A stretch of 64,000 nucleotides of DNA from Eurosta solidaginis (Eukaryota; Arthropoda; Insecta; Diptera; Tephritidae). The position numbers and the translations under genes were made by a program. Shown here in pieces: positions 46,618 to 59,511 of the stretch. The notes below the pieces were generated by a model. It had not been told where the DNA came from and did no database searches. It saw only the letters and a program-made list of their open reading frames with translations. The stretch is from the NCBI RefSeq assembly GCF_040869045.1, contig NC_090320.1:248744978-248808977 (forward strand), read 5' to 3'. How positions within the stretch are numbered: the stretch's first letter is position 1; each line of letters opens with the position of its first letter.

Positions 46618-48204
46618 ACAAAAAGAGTACAGTAAAAATTGGACAATTCGATGAAAGTTATGAGGTGGGTCCTACTTTGCTGAATTTTTTTTTTTTTTTT
46701 GTATTTCGTTTTTACGGATATGTTTATACGTTTTTTTCAGTCTTTCTTTAAATAAATTCCTTTTTTATTTCCTGCCATTCATATATAATTGTTAATAAAT
46801 TGGAGGATTAATCACGCCAAAAACACAGAAGACTCCCGAGCAAACACTCAAGTCCTCTTTAGAGCCATCGCTGAAGAGTATAATCACGTCATTCCTTTGT
46901 ACCCCGTCCCGGTCAGTGCCCATTTTGAGGGGAACTTAACTTTAGGACACCTGTCAAAACTTACTCATAGCAAAAGAAGTTACGAAGTTGCCACTGAGCA
47001 CACAGTACATTATGTATTTGATTCGTATAAAAAGTTCAAAACTCTTCAAATAATTTAATATTACGAGGTTTGCTGGCCCCATTGGATACACCCTTTTGCT
47101 GTTATACCTCACGGGGACACAAATGATGCGGTGCCGAACTTAAGCTCATGCTGCTGCTGTAGAAACCGATCGTGTATGAATGATTAGCGATTTTATTGCA
47201 TTTGTTGGGCGAGCGGTGAATGGGGGCTTTCGTAAGATGCCCTAGACATTCACTCATGTGTGTGTATGTATGTATGACAGAAGCTACTCTTAAATACTGC
47301 TGATCTTCTTTGCTTTTTTCCTGTGCTCGTATGTGTTTTTGTACATTTACTTTGTCTGTGCTTTCTTGTACTACCAACCTGTTGTTGTCGTCAGCGTCAT
47401 CTCATTTTTATTTCTGTACTGATCTTTGAATTGTTGTTGATGATGAGATGTTTTTTTTTTTTTTGCTTTTCTGGAAACTTTTTCCACTCTCTGCTTTCTG
47501 GTTATTATTGGTATTGTGGTGCTCCTGGTTGTCATTGAAGCGCGTGTGTGGCCTTTCAATTTGATCGGCTTGTTAGATGCTGAGTGACAGGCGGAATGAC
47601 TTTTGTAAAATAAGAACATACAAACATAGATATTTTTAAGATTTGATTGTTGTTGTTGTTTTTGTCATTGCTGCTGTTACATATGCAAAATAGTATATTA
47701 AGTGTATAAACACATTTGGCATTGTGTCGTGTTACTTTTGTCAGTTGTTGTTGTTGCAGTCATGATAGATGTGCGATTAGACAAGCATTTAATTATTTTG
47801 TGAGTAAATTTGATCATGAATGATGGAGTTTGGCTCGAGTTGCTATTTAAAAATATTCCATTTAATAAATATGCATGGGATACATGTTGGTATGTATGTA
47901 TGTATGTATGTATGTGTGTATGATTTGTTGCAAATGTGTGACTGATTGCTGGTGTCACACTTCCATTGATCATTTTAGAATGATCGTTTTACAGCATCTT
48001 ATGATTTAGAAAAAAAAAAAATTATACTGAAGCAAACTCTCCCTTTAATCTGTAACGTGATCCTCAAATTCTTTTCTACGAAGTGAGCATTCCCAAATTC
48101 GTGAAAATTTCAAAAAGCTCCTGTAACCCCTAGATAAACAAAGATGGTAACATGCAGGTAAATCAACGTCGGGGCTGATGAGTGAAACAAATTCTACCCT
48201 AGTC
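46618..48204. other. Long spacer with microsatellites
   Basis: Frame 46789-47058 (89 residues) is the only compact frame, with no known motif. T-runs occur near 46688 and 47452, and GTT repeats near 47647 and 47745. Confidence 0.4.
47889..47922 (+). repeat. (TATG)n microsatellite
   Basis: About eight tetranucleotide units with one GTGT interruption. Confidence 0.85.
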
Positions 48205-48310
48205 GGGATTGTGCCAGGAGGTGCTGGTACTGGATCGCATCGGATTCAATCCGACAAAAAACTTCACTTATACTTGGGGGAGTGCTTCTCCGGTTAAAAC
48301 ATTACGGAAC
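48205..48310 (+). mobile_element. Decayed 3' end of the stem-loop retroelement
   Basis: GTCGGGATTGTGC, CGGATTCAATCCGACAAA and GGGGGAGTGCTTCTCCGGTT keep the order of 51460-51580 with many changes. The (CAA)n tail is gone. Confidence 0.5.
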
Positions 48311-49325
48311 TTAAATAAAAATATGTAGAACATAATTCAGGCAAATATTTTCGCGCTATCTATGAAGTCGACGTAAAGATGGTGTGTGCCGATTTGCTAG
48401 TGGGTCCTTTCCAGGATGTGGCGTATGGTGGGAGTCTGGACAGTGGCAGATACTCTTTAGAGAAATATATGCGCTCTGGAACCTGGTATGCAGGATAACT
48501 TCAACTTCTTGTGATATGTTACATCAAGCATGATTAGTCATGGTGGAGATTCCAATTTAATTAAAGTAGTCCTAAACAACTTTCAGTCGCTTTATATGTC
48601 AGCGAGTAAACGCAGATGAAGACCTCTATCCCACCACAATACAATTTTTTCTTCCTAGCCACTGTAGCAGATGACGCAAGGCCTCATTTCCTTCAGGCTT
48701 TGTTCTGTCCATCACATTTCCTTTATAGTGGTGATGTAAGCCTTTTTTGTCAACCTTTTCACACACGAGGACATCAACCATCCACATGTCGCAACACCTT
48801 ACATTTAAAAGGTTCTAGTAATCCAAATCAAAATGGTTTACCATAACCGTGTTGAGAAAGGGGAGTTCTAGTTTGATCATTTCGGCCACGGGATTAGTAG
48901 GTTTAGTTAGGTATAGCTGGTTGATCAATAAAGACCACGCATAGACTAAGGTTTGCGCAGAATTTTTTTCTTCGACCGTACAGAAAAATGCAACTATGTA
49001 GGTATCTGGATTTTTTTATAAATGAATTCTACTGTATTAGACGTTTTCTGTGACCATAGGCGGGGTCTTAATTTGGAAAACGCAGAATATATACTCAACC
49101 GTTCGTTCCTGCAGCCGCATTTCTCTCTTTAGTGCTAAATGCAACTCTGAACGTTTAATGTCGTAAAAATTGCATATAACTTTCGGCACTTCGCTCCTCG
49201 TTTCACGCCTTTCTTCCTGATTCATCATGCGCATCATCTTGCATCCCTTTTTATCTCAAGCAATTTGATTGAGGCATGCAACAATGAGTCCATAAATTAC
49301 GTATAACCGCTCTTCCCTTCCGTGT
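48311..49325. other. Spacer
   Basis: Frame 48616-48846 (76 residues) has no motif I recognise. Confidence 0.4.
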
Positions 49326-49329
49326 GCCA

Positions 49330-50044
49330 TACTTTTTTTTTTTTTTTTTTTTTTTTTGTTTTTTTTTTTTTTTATCTCGGACGTTGTGGCAGCGCACTGC
49401 CCTCAAGTGGTCCGAGGAAACCAGGCTAATCCTGTTTTTGTTTGTGTTTTTTGTTTTTTTTTTTAATTCATAGATACTATTTTTTTTTTTTTCTATCCTA
49501 ATTCTTATTTATGTGTTATTTTAATTTTTTTGTTACCGAGTCTTTGAGAGGCAGTGGCTTCTTAAGCGCCGAGATCTAAAACGCTCAGCTACAGAGAAAC
49601 TCATCAGCTGAAAAATATAGATTCACAAAGTATAATAGACTAAAAGTATAAATATATTTTTTTAATTATTAAGAGAAGATAGAACCGTCTTTTTTATGGC
49701 AAAGAGCGAGTCCGAAACATCAATTATTCTCGAGTGAGAGTTATAATCTTACACAAACATAGAAAAGGTTCATGTAGTTGGAAATTGCTTCTGCATTGTT
49801 TAAGAATTATAGGTTTATAATGCTTTGAAACTTGGCATGAAACATTCAAGTTTACTTCGTTCAAAAGAAATGGGCTTGAAATCGATCCATTTAAAAGTCT
49901 AGCCATAAATAGTACACCTAGCATTTCTCTACGACTTGCAAGTGTAGGAAGAATTATTAGTTTTAACCGATTAGTGTAAGGAGGAAGATTATACTTGGGG
50001 AACTTTTTGAAGTGTAGTAAATCTGCCAAAGTTCCACTACCCAA
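49330..50044 (-). pseudogene. CR1/Jockey-superfamily LINE, C-terminal end and 3' UTR
   Basis: The minus frame 50044-49724 encodes NLPPYTNRLKLI, LASRREMLGVLFMARLLNG and the tail ending near ITLTRE, the C-terminus of the ORF found more fully at 63274-63996. The 3' UTR shares AGCGCCGAGATCTAAAAC (49565-49582) with 63117-63134. T-rich runs at 49330-49370 and 49450-49492 are probable poly(A) tails read on the other strand. 5'-truncated, as is usual for LINE copies. Confidence 0.8.
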
Positions 50045-51182
50045 GGCCCTAGCTTTTTTCGCATTTATTTAGTAAAATATTTTTTGGAGTTTTAGTAGTG
50101 GGTTTAAAAATTTTCAGGGAAATAATACTTCTCAATACCATTCTTAATGGAATTACCCGTTATCATGCTTTACTTCTTCTTTTCATCAAAAATGAATCAC
50201 GGAAATCCAATCAGTTTAACACGTACTCAGTGATAATATTTGCACATTGCATGAAAAAACTAACAACTTTATTCAGTTTCAAGTAAGTAAATGAAGTGTT
50301 ACACCAAAATTATTTCCATGCAAAACTCTTTCCAACTCAAAAGCGCAGCTTCGCAGTATCAACTTCGTCTATATTATTAAAGCACGACCTTAAAGCAAAC
50401 CTTTGTACGATTTCTTATACATATAGTTGGGTATGCAGAGCTACCATTCACCAAATGCCACACAGACTACGATAAATATAAATAAACTATGAGTTAATGA
50501 TCAAACAAAAAAAAAAAAATAATAATTTTACCTTTAGCCACGCGCAGTCCCATACGCTTGACTTAGAATACGAAAATTTGACGCCTAATTTGTCATCTCA
50601 TTTCGTTTTATTTATAAGGTCAACTCCATCTCCTGTGCCAATGTGGTCAGTCTTATGAGGCAACAAGCCACACTAATGTGCAACAAATGCTGCTGTTGAT
50701 GGCAGCCTGTAAGTTGAGCGCTTAACTGGCTAAGCTGTAATCAAAGTGGTGGCAGATCAGCCGCATACAGCCATACACACATTTTTTGTAGCTAAGTACA
50801 TACCATTATGATATTCATGTTTTATGTACTGGGTTTATTTGGCTACTACTCTTCTTGCCACGTAGACATATTACTTATGCTTCTTTCTTAAGTATGCGTG
50901 TATCTCGAAATCTATACTTCTACATTTGTGCTGCGCAATGGGTGGTGAAACTCGCAGACGCCACTTAATTACCCGGAAGAGTTTGTGAAAGAGTTGTAAG
51001 TTGGCCACACCAAACACCAATGAAATGACCAGCGCACACGTTTAGCAATAAAAAAAACATCCGTTATATTGGGTGGTACTTAAAATTGATTTTTATATAA
51101 GTGGAGCTATATGTTATGTACATTTCACTAAGCCGTTTTTTCCGAAATTATCCATCCACCAATCGATAACGAATACCGTGAT
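50045..51182. other. Spacer
   Basis: No gene or repeat recognised. Confidence 0.45.
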
Positions 51183-51604
51183 ACTGCGCCCCAGCGGTTT
51201 AGGGGGTCAGACTATTCCCGCGGTAGGTATGCCTGTCGTAAGAGGCGACTAAAAAACCAGATTCAAGGGGCTGTGTAGCGCAATCCTTCAGGTTGCCAGC
51301 GCAATATATAGCGTCTCCAAACCCAATTGTCAACCTCACCTATCCGTGGCGAATCCTGTTTCACTAACATACGAGGCTCTGGCGACCCCAAGCTCCTATG
51401 GAACTTGGCGGTGGGGAGGGAGGGAATGGCCTGAAGGTTTAATGTGGCCACATAGATCGTTCCCGAGATGGTCGGGCTAGCACCTTAATTGTGCTGTGGT
51501 ACCGGAGCGTACCGGATCTGTATCCGGCAAAGGACCATTACATCGATATTATCCCCCAAAGCCTTCGGGGGGCAACCTTATCGCTAGAACAACAACAACA
51601 ACAC
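51183..51604 (+). mobile_element. Stem-loop/(CAA)n retroelement, best copy
   Basis: Begins near GCGGTTTAGGGGGTC, includes GGTAGGTATGCCTGTCGTAAG, GAGGCTCTGGCGACCCC and a GGTCGGGCTAGCACC block. Near the end are hairpins ACCGGATCTGTATCCGG and CCCCCAAAGCCTTCGGGGG, then (CAA)n to 51604. No convincing ORF. It may be a SINE or the 3' part of a LINE. Confidence 0.75.
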
Positions 51605-52256
51605 CGTGATACTGCCACAAGTCAGCTAGGCATTATTCGTCATTGTGGATCTATGTCCTTCATGTTGAAGCCAACGCAATACATATTTAAAGTACTAATC
51701 AATGGGGCTAATTGTGTCCTAGTAAATGACTGACATATTCGCATATCAACATGAACAACAGGACTCTTCCATGAGCGACTCTATCCCCATATAATAGGTA
51801 GAGCTTGCCAAGCAAAAGCGACTGACGTTTTCTTAGCTTTGGCTTTATAGTCAGCATATAGGAGCAGCTCTCTATACAGTACTATCTCAAAATCTTTAGC
51901 CCTGTGTTAATAGCTCTTGGCTCCATGGCTACTCTCACCCCAATGGGCTTGGCTTCCATCTTCTCGTTTTCTGAGATGAATGTATATGCCTTACATATGT
52001 GCTGACCGTATTACATCTGTCGCTCCGACAACTCATGTTATTTATGACACTGCCCGGTGATAGGTTGCCAAGCACCTCTTATGCCCTCCTTCGCTTGGAA
52101 AAGTGCTCGGATTCGAAGAAGGTCTGGAAATATTTTCGGAAGTAAGCGTGTCCGGTTAGAAATTGTGTTAAGTCAAGGTAGACCTCTGCGTGTATTCGCT
52201 ACAACCATGGGTTCAGATATGAAATTACTACCCTTGTCCACTTTCCTGCGGTGCTG
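51605..52256. other. Spacer, possibly worn coding debris
   Basis: GC content is higher than the spacers around it, but no domain is visible in either strand. Confidence 0.35.
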
Positions 52257-52725
52257 TTACTTACTTACTTAATTGGCGCTTAACCGTCTAAACGGTTATG
52301 GCCGTCCAACAAGGCGCGCCAGTCGCTCCTTCGCTCCGCCAACCGGCGCCAATTGGTCACACCAAGGGAGTTTAAATCGTTTTCCACCTGGTCCTTCCAA
52401 CGGAGTGGGGGCCGCCCTCTACCTCTGCTTCCATAGGCGGGTTCCGATAGAAACACTTTCTTGGCCGGAGCATCATCTTTCATTCGCATAACATGGCCTA
52501 GCCTTCGCAGCCGCTGTGTTTTAATTCGCTGGATTATGTTGATGTCTGCGTATAGCTCGTACAGCTCTTCATTAAATCTTCTTCGGTACTCGCCATCGCC
52601 AACGCGTAGAGGTCCATAAATCTTTCGATGCTGTTGCTCCACTTTTTTTGCCAGCGTCGAATCGATTTTTCTCGCGCCTGTATGGCAACAGAAGCTCTAC
52701 TCGCTTCCAATCTGCGGTAGTATAT
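52257..52725 (-). pseudogene. RTE-clade LINE, C-terminal end
   Basis: The minus frame 52642-52280 is open for 120 residues: ELYADINIIQRIKTQRLRRL, GHVMRMKDDAPAKKVFL, GSRGRGRPPLRWKDQVENDL and WRALLDGHN. This is the basic C-terminal segment of the RTE ORF, the best kept of three copies in the window. The 3' end has (TAAG)n read as TTACTTACTTACTTA at 52257-52273. No reverse transcriptase remains; at 52726 it meets an R1-type relic through a T-run. Confidence 0.85.
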
Positions 52726-52736
52726 TATTTTTTTTT

Positions 52737-54145
52737 TTATCCTGAGCGAGAAGATATATCGTTATGGTTTCCACAACGACCAGGACAGCTTCTACCGAAA
52801 CCGTGCAGTAATCCGAAGTAATTCGCCACGGCCCTCTGCATTGGACCGTAGTGTGGGCGGTTCGGTACTTCCGGTGTTTTATTGCATCCCATATTTCTGC
52901 AGCGTATAAAAGGATAAAATCCGAGGGTGATACAAGCAGCTTCCTTGTACAAGACTCGGGACCATCTTTGTTTGTTATTAATCCACCCCAACTCGCTATT
53001 GTGTGTGCAGCCCTTTCGAAGGCTCCTCATATGTGCTCCGAGAAGATGAGCTTCACCCCCAGTTATTTCGTTGAAGTGAGTGTTTCTATTTGCTGGCCCC
53101 CAACCCTCCATGTTTAAGATTGGTGGGATACGCCTCTTCGTAAGGATGACGATCTCCGTTTTTGCTATTCCGAGTTGAAAGCCGTCATCAACCTCACATC
53201 CATCCCATCTTAACGCTACGCATGTATAGTTAAACTGTGCTAGCTCGCAGCTTGGCGTTGTTATGACAGCTGCCATGTCGTCCGCGAAATTAACTAGGAA
53301 TGTACTTTCTGACATGCTCCATCGTAAAATACTGTCGTAAGTAATGTTTCAGATATAGAAGCCCTGGGTTGCTCTGCCTGATATATTCACATTTTAGTGA
53401 CGGTGGGTGGCTTCGTTCATTAGATGCCGTCCCCACAAGTAGCAGGTATTAAAATCCATGAAAAGTACCCTGAAATAACCTTGACGTCTAGTGTGACTAG
53501 TAAGACTACCGATCTTGTAGTACAGTGATTTCTCCGGAAGCCATGCTGTGGATGAGACAGCTCTCTCCCATCCTCTTTTGCTCTAGTGAGTTTTTATAGC
53601 ATACAAAGTGGGCGGAAAGATGACGGAGAGTTGAAAGATGAAGTCTCCTTTGGCCTTTGGGATAAAACGTAGAGTGCTGTCTTCCATCTGGTTACAAGAA
53701 TTCTTGCTTCGAGGTATTTGTGGTACATGTGCAACAAAAAATCTAGGCAGTTATTTGCAGCTAACCTAATTGCCAATGAGGGTATTCTGTCAGGCCCTGG
53801 GGCTTTTCATGCTGCGCAGCGCAGTTTTGAGCTCTTATTCGTAAAATGGTTCCATGTTACGGTCTTCTTCGGCTACGCTCCAATCTTCTCTGAGTAGCTG
53901 TGTGGAAAAGAGAACGTCCACCACATGTCTCATAGTTTCCCTGTCCATCATTTGGTTTGCTGGGCGTAGTTTTTTCATTACTATTATATATCTTTGCCCC
54001 CAGCGATCTGGATTCACTTCCTCGCAAAGCTTCTTTCAGCATCTAAGTTTGCTTGACTTGATTGCAGCTCCTAGTGCATTCTTCGCTCTTTTGTATGCTT
54101 CCGGCTTTTCAATTTGGTACCAAGGGATATCATCATTTGTTAACG
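52737..54145 (-). pseudogene. R1-type LINE, reverse transcriptase relic
   Basis: Read right to left: an N-terminal linker (EKPEAYKRAKNALGAAIKS, about 54110-54060), KSPGPDRIPSLAIRL (about 53810-53760), FRPLCML (about 53600), HPQHGFRR (about 53550), then NFADDMAAVI (53290) with the catalytic FADD, and LGIAKTEIVILTKRR. Frames shift several times between these blocks. R1-type elements usually target rDNA; no rDNA lies near, so this lineage or copy is dispersed. It ends at an A-run shared with the RTE junction. Confidence 0.8.
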
Positions 54146-54171
54146 TTCGTCATTAGATACTGGCTATCGTT

Positions 54172-55859
54172 TTTATACTCAGTTGAGCAGAGCTCACAGA
54201 GTATATTAACTTTGATTGGATAACGGTTGGTTGTACAGGTATAAAGGAATCGAGATAGATATAGACTTCCACATATCAAAATCATCAGTATCGAAAAAAA
54301 AATTCGATTGAGCCATGTCCGTCCGTCCGTCTGTCCGTTAACACGATAACTTGAGTAAATTTTGAGGTATCTTGATGAACGTAGGTTCCTGGGCACTCAT
54401 CTCAGATCGCTATTTAAAATGAACGATATCGGAAAATAAACACGCCCACTTTTTCGATATCGAAAATTTCGAAAAATTTAATAAGTGCGATAATTCATTA
54501 CCAAATACGGATTAAGCGATGAAACTTGGTAAGTTAGTTGAACTTATAACGCAGAATAGAAAAATGGTAAAATTTTGGACAATGGGCGTGGCACCGCCCA
54601 CTTTTAAAAGAAGGTAATTTAGAAGTTTTGCAAGCTGTTATTTGGCAGTCGTTGAAGATATCATGATGAAATTTGGCGGAGCGTTACTCTTATTACTATA
54701 GGTCTGCTTACTAAAAATTAGCAAAATCGGAGAACGACCACGCCCACTTTTTAAAAAAAAATTTTTTTTAAATTCAAATTTTAAAAGAAAAGTTAATATT
54801 TTTACAGTATATAAGTAAATTATGCCAACATTCAACTCCAGTAATGATATGGTGCAACAAAATACAAAAATAAAAGAAATTTTCAAAATGGGCGTGGTTC
54901 CGCCCTTTTTCATTTAATTTGTCTAGGATACTTTTAATGCCATAAGTCGAACAAAAATTTGCCAATCCTTGTGAAATTTGGTAGGGGCTTAGATTCTAGG
55001 ACGATAATTGTTCTGTGAAAATGGGCGAAATCGGTTGAAGCCACTCCCAGTTTTTATACACAGTCGACCGTCTGTCCTTCCGGTCGGCCTTTAACACGAT
55101 AACTTGAGCAAAAATCGATATATCTTTACTAAACTCAGTTCACGTACTTATCTGAACTCACTTTGTATTGGTGTAAAAAATGGCCGAAATCCGACTATGG
55201 CCACGCCCACTTTTTCGATATTGAAAATTACGAAAAATGAAAAAAATGCCATAATTATATACCAAATACGAAAAAGGGCTGAAACATGGTAATTGTATTG
55301 GTCTATTGACGCAAAATATAACTTTAGAAAAAAACTTAGTAAAATGGGTGTGACACCTACCATATTAAGTAGAAGAAAATGAAAAAGTTTTGCAGGGCGA
55401 AATCAAAAGCCCTTGGAATCTTGGAAGGAATACTGTTCGTGGTATTACATATATAAATAAATTAGCGGTACCCGACAGATGAAGTTCTGGATCACCCTGG
55501 TCCACATTTTGTTCGATATCTCGAAAACGCCTCACATATACAACTAAGGGCCACTCCCTTTTAAAACCCTCATTAATACCTTTAATTTGATACCCATATC
55601 GTACAACACATTCTAGAGTCACCCCTGGTCCACGTTTATGGCGATATCTCGAAAAGGTGTCCACCTATAGAACTAAGGCCCACGCCCTTTTAAAATACTC
55701 ATTAACACCTTTCATTTGATACACATGTCATACAAACACATTCCAGGGTTACCCTCGGTTCATTTTCCTACATGGTTATTTTCCCTTATTTTGTCTCCAT
55801 AGCTCTCAACTGAGTATGTAATGTTCGGTTACACCCGAACTTAACCTTCCTTACTTGTT
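54172..55859 (+). mobile_element. Helentron-like element, complete copy
   Basis: About 1.69 kb, TTTTATACTCAGTTGAGCAG to CTTACTTGTTT, with the full order of blocks and about two internal 130-bp units (55495-55740). It is inserted next to the 5' side of the R1 relic. Confidence 0.9.
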
Positions 55860-56958
55860 TCAATAAAAGACGGCCACGCCAATAAAATTTTCAAGGGAAA
55901 GTTTTTCTACTTTTATGAGAATATGAGCAGGACAGCATTCCTTTAGAAGCCATGAATTGTGTTATTCATTCAAATATATTATTGAACTAAAATCCAATAC
56001 TTCAGCTATTTTTCTTTAGTGAAAAAATCACTTAATTAATCGCAAAAAATCACCTCCAACTCCTGACGATATTCCGATTGTAGTTTCGTATTTATCATGG
56101 CACTACGCGATTGTGTGTCTCCACCTCACAACTGCATTCACAAAAAAAAAACGACAAAAAAAACTGATTAGACTGTCGCACCGTTGCAGCGTTGCATCAC
56201 CACAAAACATGCATCTTACTGCATTTGGGCCGCACACCCCTCTCTACGACACTAGTACGAAATTTTTGCAGCAGTGCTCCTGCGGTTACCACGGCTTATT
56301 AATTATGGTGATCTGTACAAAAAAAAAAAAACCTCACACAGCTCCCTCTCCGCATTTCATGTGTAATATATGACTTCAGTTTGTGGTTTTTGGCTGCTAT
56401 GTGGCGCGTGTCGTTAACGTTCGACAGTCTATACTCTGCTCGGCTGTTTAACTTGGCAATGCGAAGACCGCTTGGTGATTTGGTGGCATGCAATCTGTGG
56501 CCGTTTTTAAGGCGACCCCCATGAGTGTCAGCAACATAACGCCATTTAGTAATCGAACTCTGCCTTTTGAGTTGCAATGCTTTATTTTTCCATTTTTCGG
56601 TAAGCATTTTGCATGCATTCTATAAGCTTGCCATGTACTACATAAATGCGAGCGCATCTGTGTGGTGGTATTTAATACAGTTGTGTGACAACGTCCAACT
56701 CTTACCTACTTGTTGTCACTGGTGGAAGGCTAAGGCGTGAATGTAGTATTCAACAAGATCGCGCCTTAGTTGGTGATTTTTCTTACAAATCGCATATGTT
56801 GTTGTCATTTGCTGACTCAGGATTTTTTATTTGTATTTGTTGCAGCTCATGTTGCTGTTGGTTAGTTGGTTGTTTCAGGCGTTGAATTATTACTCGCATT
56901 TTAGTTGATTTATAAGCACGAAAGGGGGCGCTTCATAGACGATAGGCAAAGCTTGTTT
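55860..56958. other. Spacer
   Basis: Several frames of 60-100 residues on both strands, none with a recognisable motif. Confidence 0.4.
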
Positions 56959-56966
56959 ATGGACAT

Positions 56967-57487
56967 TAGGGTGGTCTTTCTCACCAATTCAAACGGTAAG
57001 GCCAAAATCAAAACCAACGCATATAAAGCTTTATTTCAACTGGAGACAATTAAAGGGTTTCGCACAGGGATCACAGTTAAGATTTCTCTATGAAGACTAG
57101 AAAAATTCAATTTTCTCTTCTAGTAACCAAAATCGATAATATAATAGTAGGCGATATCATGTAGAAGTGTTTAGCATGATCGGAACGGGTTAAGGGGTAT
57201 CGTACAGAGGTTAAAGTTAAAATTTAAATATACATATTGAGTCTTTGCAGCGTAATTTGAAGTGGAGCTCCTGTGCGATACGCCTTAACCATTTTTCAAA
57301 CAACTTTAGTACTTGTTATCGATTTTATATATTAGAAAACCTAAAATTTAATGGAAATTTAGAGAAATCTTACCTTTGATTCGTATGCGACACTCCTCAA
57401 CATGTCTCCAATCGAGAACAACATTTTTATTTTTAAAGGGGTGATACTGGAAAAAAGTCGGAAATTTGATTTATAAGGACCACCCTA
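56967..57487. mobile_element. hAT-type MITE, 521 bp
   Basis: Terminal inverted repeat TAGGGTGGTC with an 8-bp duplication ATGGACAT (56959-56966, 57488-57495). Interior has repeated GGG-T-TCG-ACAG-G and TTAA-TTAAA words in both orientations but no transposase. Confidence 0.85.
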
Positions 57488-57506
57488 ATGGACATATAGT
57501 GGATAT

Positions 57507-58095
57507 TGTCACGGATATTAGCATCACTAAGCTATACCATCACTAAGGCCATGCTAAGCAGTATTTACGTCCATAATCAAATCATGTATACACATATATA
57601 AGGCAACCGAGAGATGTCACACACAGATGCATTTACGCCTATGTGTGCGCGAGAGACTGTAAACTACAAACATTCACATCAATAATTCAATCATTATGCC
57701 TACACATATGTACGCAGCTGAGAAGCAAGGCACAACCATATGCAGACATCTTATTTGAGATGCTCCTAAATGTAGACAATTATAATTGTGGAAGTGTCGC
57801 TCACACATACAAGCATGGGGTATGAGAGAAGCTATAAAATCGTGCAATTGTAGTTACAGCTGAGAAGTTTGAGAGATACTGGACTAGTAGATTCTGGAAG
57901 CGTCTAGAAGAGGCGAACGAGGAAACCAAAGAGTATAAAAGGCGACAGATGTAGAGGCGCTGTAATTCAGTTTGATTTGAGTTGTCAAGCAGTTACGACT
58001 AAGACGATATCTAGCGAGCAATACCAGTATTATTTTGAAAGTCAGTTTCATTATTAAGCTATTCGTTGCACAGTTTTAGTGTTATTGTGAAATCA
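57507..58095 (+). mobile_element. LTR, right end lost
   Basis: Follows ATAT (57503-57506); starts TGTCACGGATATT. CGCAGCTGAGAAGCAAGGCAC and GTATAAAAGGCGACAG (TATA box near 57942) match the 28682 copy. U5 is not found. Confidence 0.75.
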
Positions 58096-58430
58096 TGAAA
58101 ATACGGTTCTAAAGGCCGTACAGCGTGTGCGTTTAGAAGAGCCAAAGAGCGTTGGAACTAGAAAATACTCTCCCACAACCTAGAAGTTATTAAAAGGCTG
58201 CAAACCTTATCCGAAGGATAGTCGAATCAATAATATTCAATAAAGCAATAGTCATTTCAATAACCACCGCTAAGCCTAACAAAAGCGAGCAGTTGGTTAC
58301 CTTCTATTATATCAGTGGGGTTCTTCGTACTACAAGCTTCTAACATTGATTCATTCACCAGATATCTCTGCACTTTCTTATTGAATAGAGGAGCTTTTGT
58401 TGATTGCAATATTTATGCAGTAGAAGAGTA
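58096..58430. other. LTR-like debris or spacer
   Basis: TTAAAAGGCTGC near 58190 and CAATAAAGCAA near 58239 resemble a promoter and poly(A) signal of another LTR; evidence is thin. Confidence 0.35.
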
Positions 58431-59511
58431 ATACTGTTTTCACACAGACGGCTTATTGAATAATAAAGGCAGTTTTCTACATTAATACTGTTTTCACACA
58501 GACGGCTTATTGAATAATAAAGGCAGTTTTCTACATTAAGACGCTTATTGAGCTCAATCTTCCCTACAAAATTCGAATCTATTATTATTTCGTTAGTAGC
58601 TAATCGAATGCCTAATGAAGTCAAAAGCACAATGCAACTCTGTTGGCAGCGTTCCGCTTCCGTTTGCGCTTCTTAGTTTTCAAAACAAATGTCATTGTCT
58701 GCATGGCGGAACGATACAAGGTGGCCGCATCGAACAGCTGATTATAATCTTTTTTATTTGATTTGATACATCAACTACCGGCGCAGCTCGATTTTGACAT
58801 TTGTCCATCGAATTTACAAGTACATGGATTTTTTTTGTTTGTAGGTATGCCACCATGCTCCCACCTTGTATCTTTCCGCCATGATTGTCTGTCTCATCCT
58901 TCATACTAATCGAGCAGTTACTTCTGTGTGAAAGCAAAAAATTTACGATTTCATTAGCAGGTGAAATGAGATCATTAAGTTTCTGTGTGAAAACAGTATA
59001 AGACGCTTATTGAGCTCAATCTTCCCTACAAAATTCGAATCTATAATTATTTCATTAGTAGCTAATCGAATGCCTAATGAAGTCAAAAGCACAATGCAAC
59101 TCTGTTGGCAGCCTTCCGCTTCTTAGTTTTTGGTTTGTTCACTGCTTAAAAATGTCATCTGTCAAAGTAAATGTCATTGTCTGCATGGCGGAACGATACA
59201 AGGTGGCCGCATCGAACAGCTGATTATAACCTTTTTTATTTGATTTGATACATCAACTACCGGCGTACGATTTTGACATTTGTCCATCGAATTTACAAGT
59301 ACATGGAATTTTTTTTGTTTGTAGGTATGCCACCATGCTCACACCTTGTATCTTTCCGCCATGATTGTTTGTCATATAGCATTGTCATTTTATTCGCTTG
59401 ACATTTCATCCTTCATACTAATCGAGCAGTTACTTCTGTGTGAAAGCAAGAAATTTACGATTTCATTAGAAGGTGAAATGAGATCATTAAGTTTCTGTGT
59501 GAAAACAGTAT
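58431..59511. mobile_element. TIR element with tandem duplication
   Basis: Begins ATACTGTTTTCACACAGA and ends with its complement (to 59511); the complement also occurs at 58982-58999. A 54-bp head repeat (58431, 58485) is followed by two long units, 58538-58999 and 59000-59511. Each has an inner inverted pair, GGCGGAACGATACAAGGTGG and CCACCTTGTATCTTTCCGCC. Non-coding. Confidence 0.8.

Noticed and set aside
46789..47058. 89-residue protein
   Set aside because: No homology recognised and only marginal length for this composition.
49330..49372. T-run as a transcription terminator
   Set aside because: In this setting it is better read as a LINE poly(A) tail on the minus strand.
52851..53117. 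Plus-strand frames 52851-53117 and 53854-54156
   Set aside because: They are shadows of the minus-strand R1-type reverse transcriptase.
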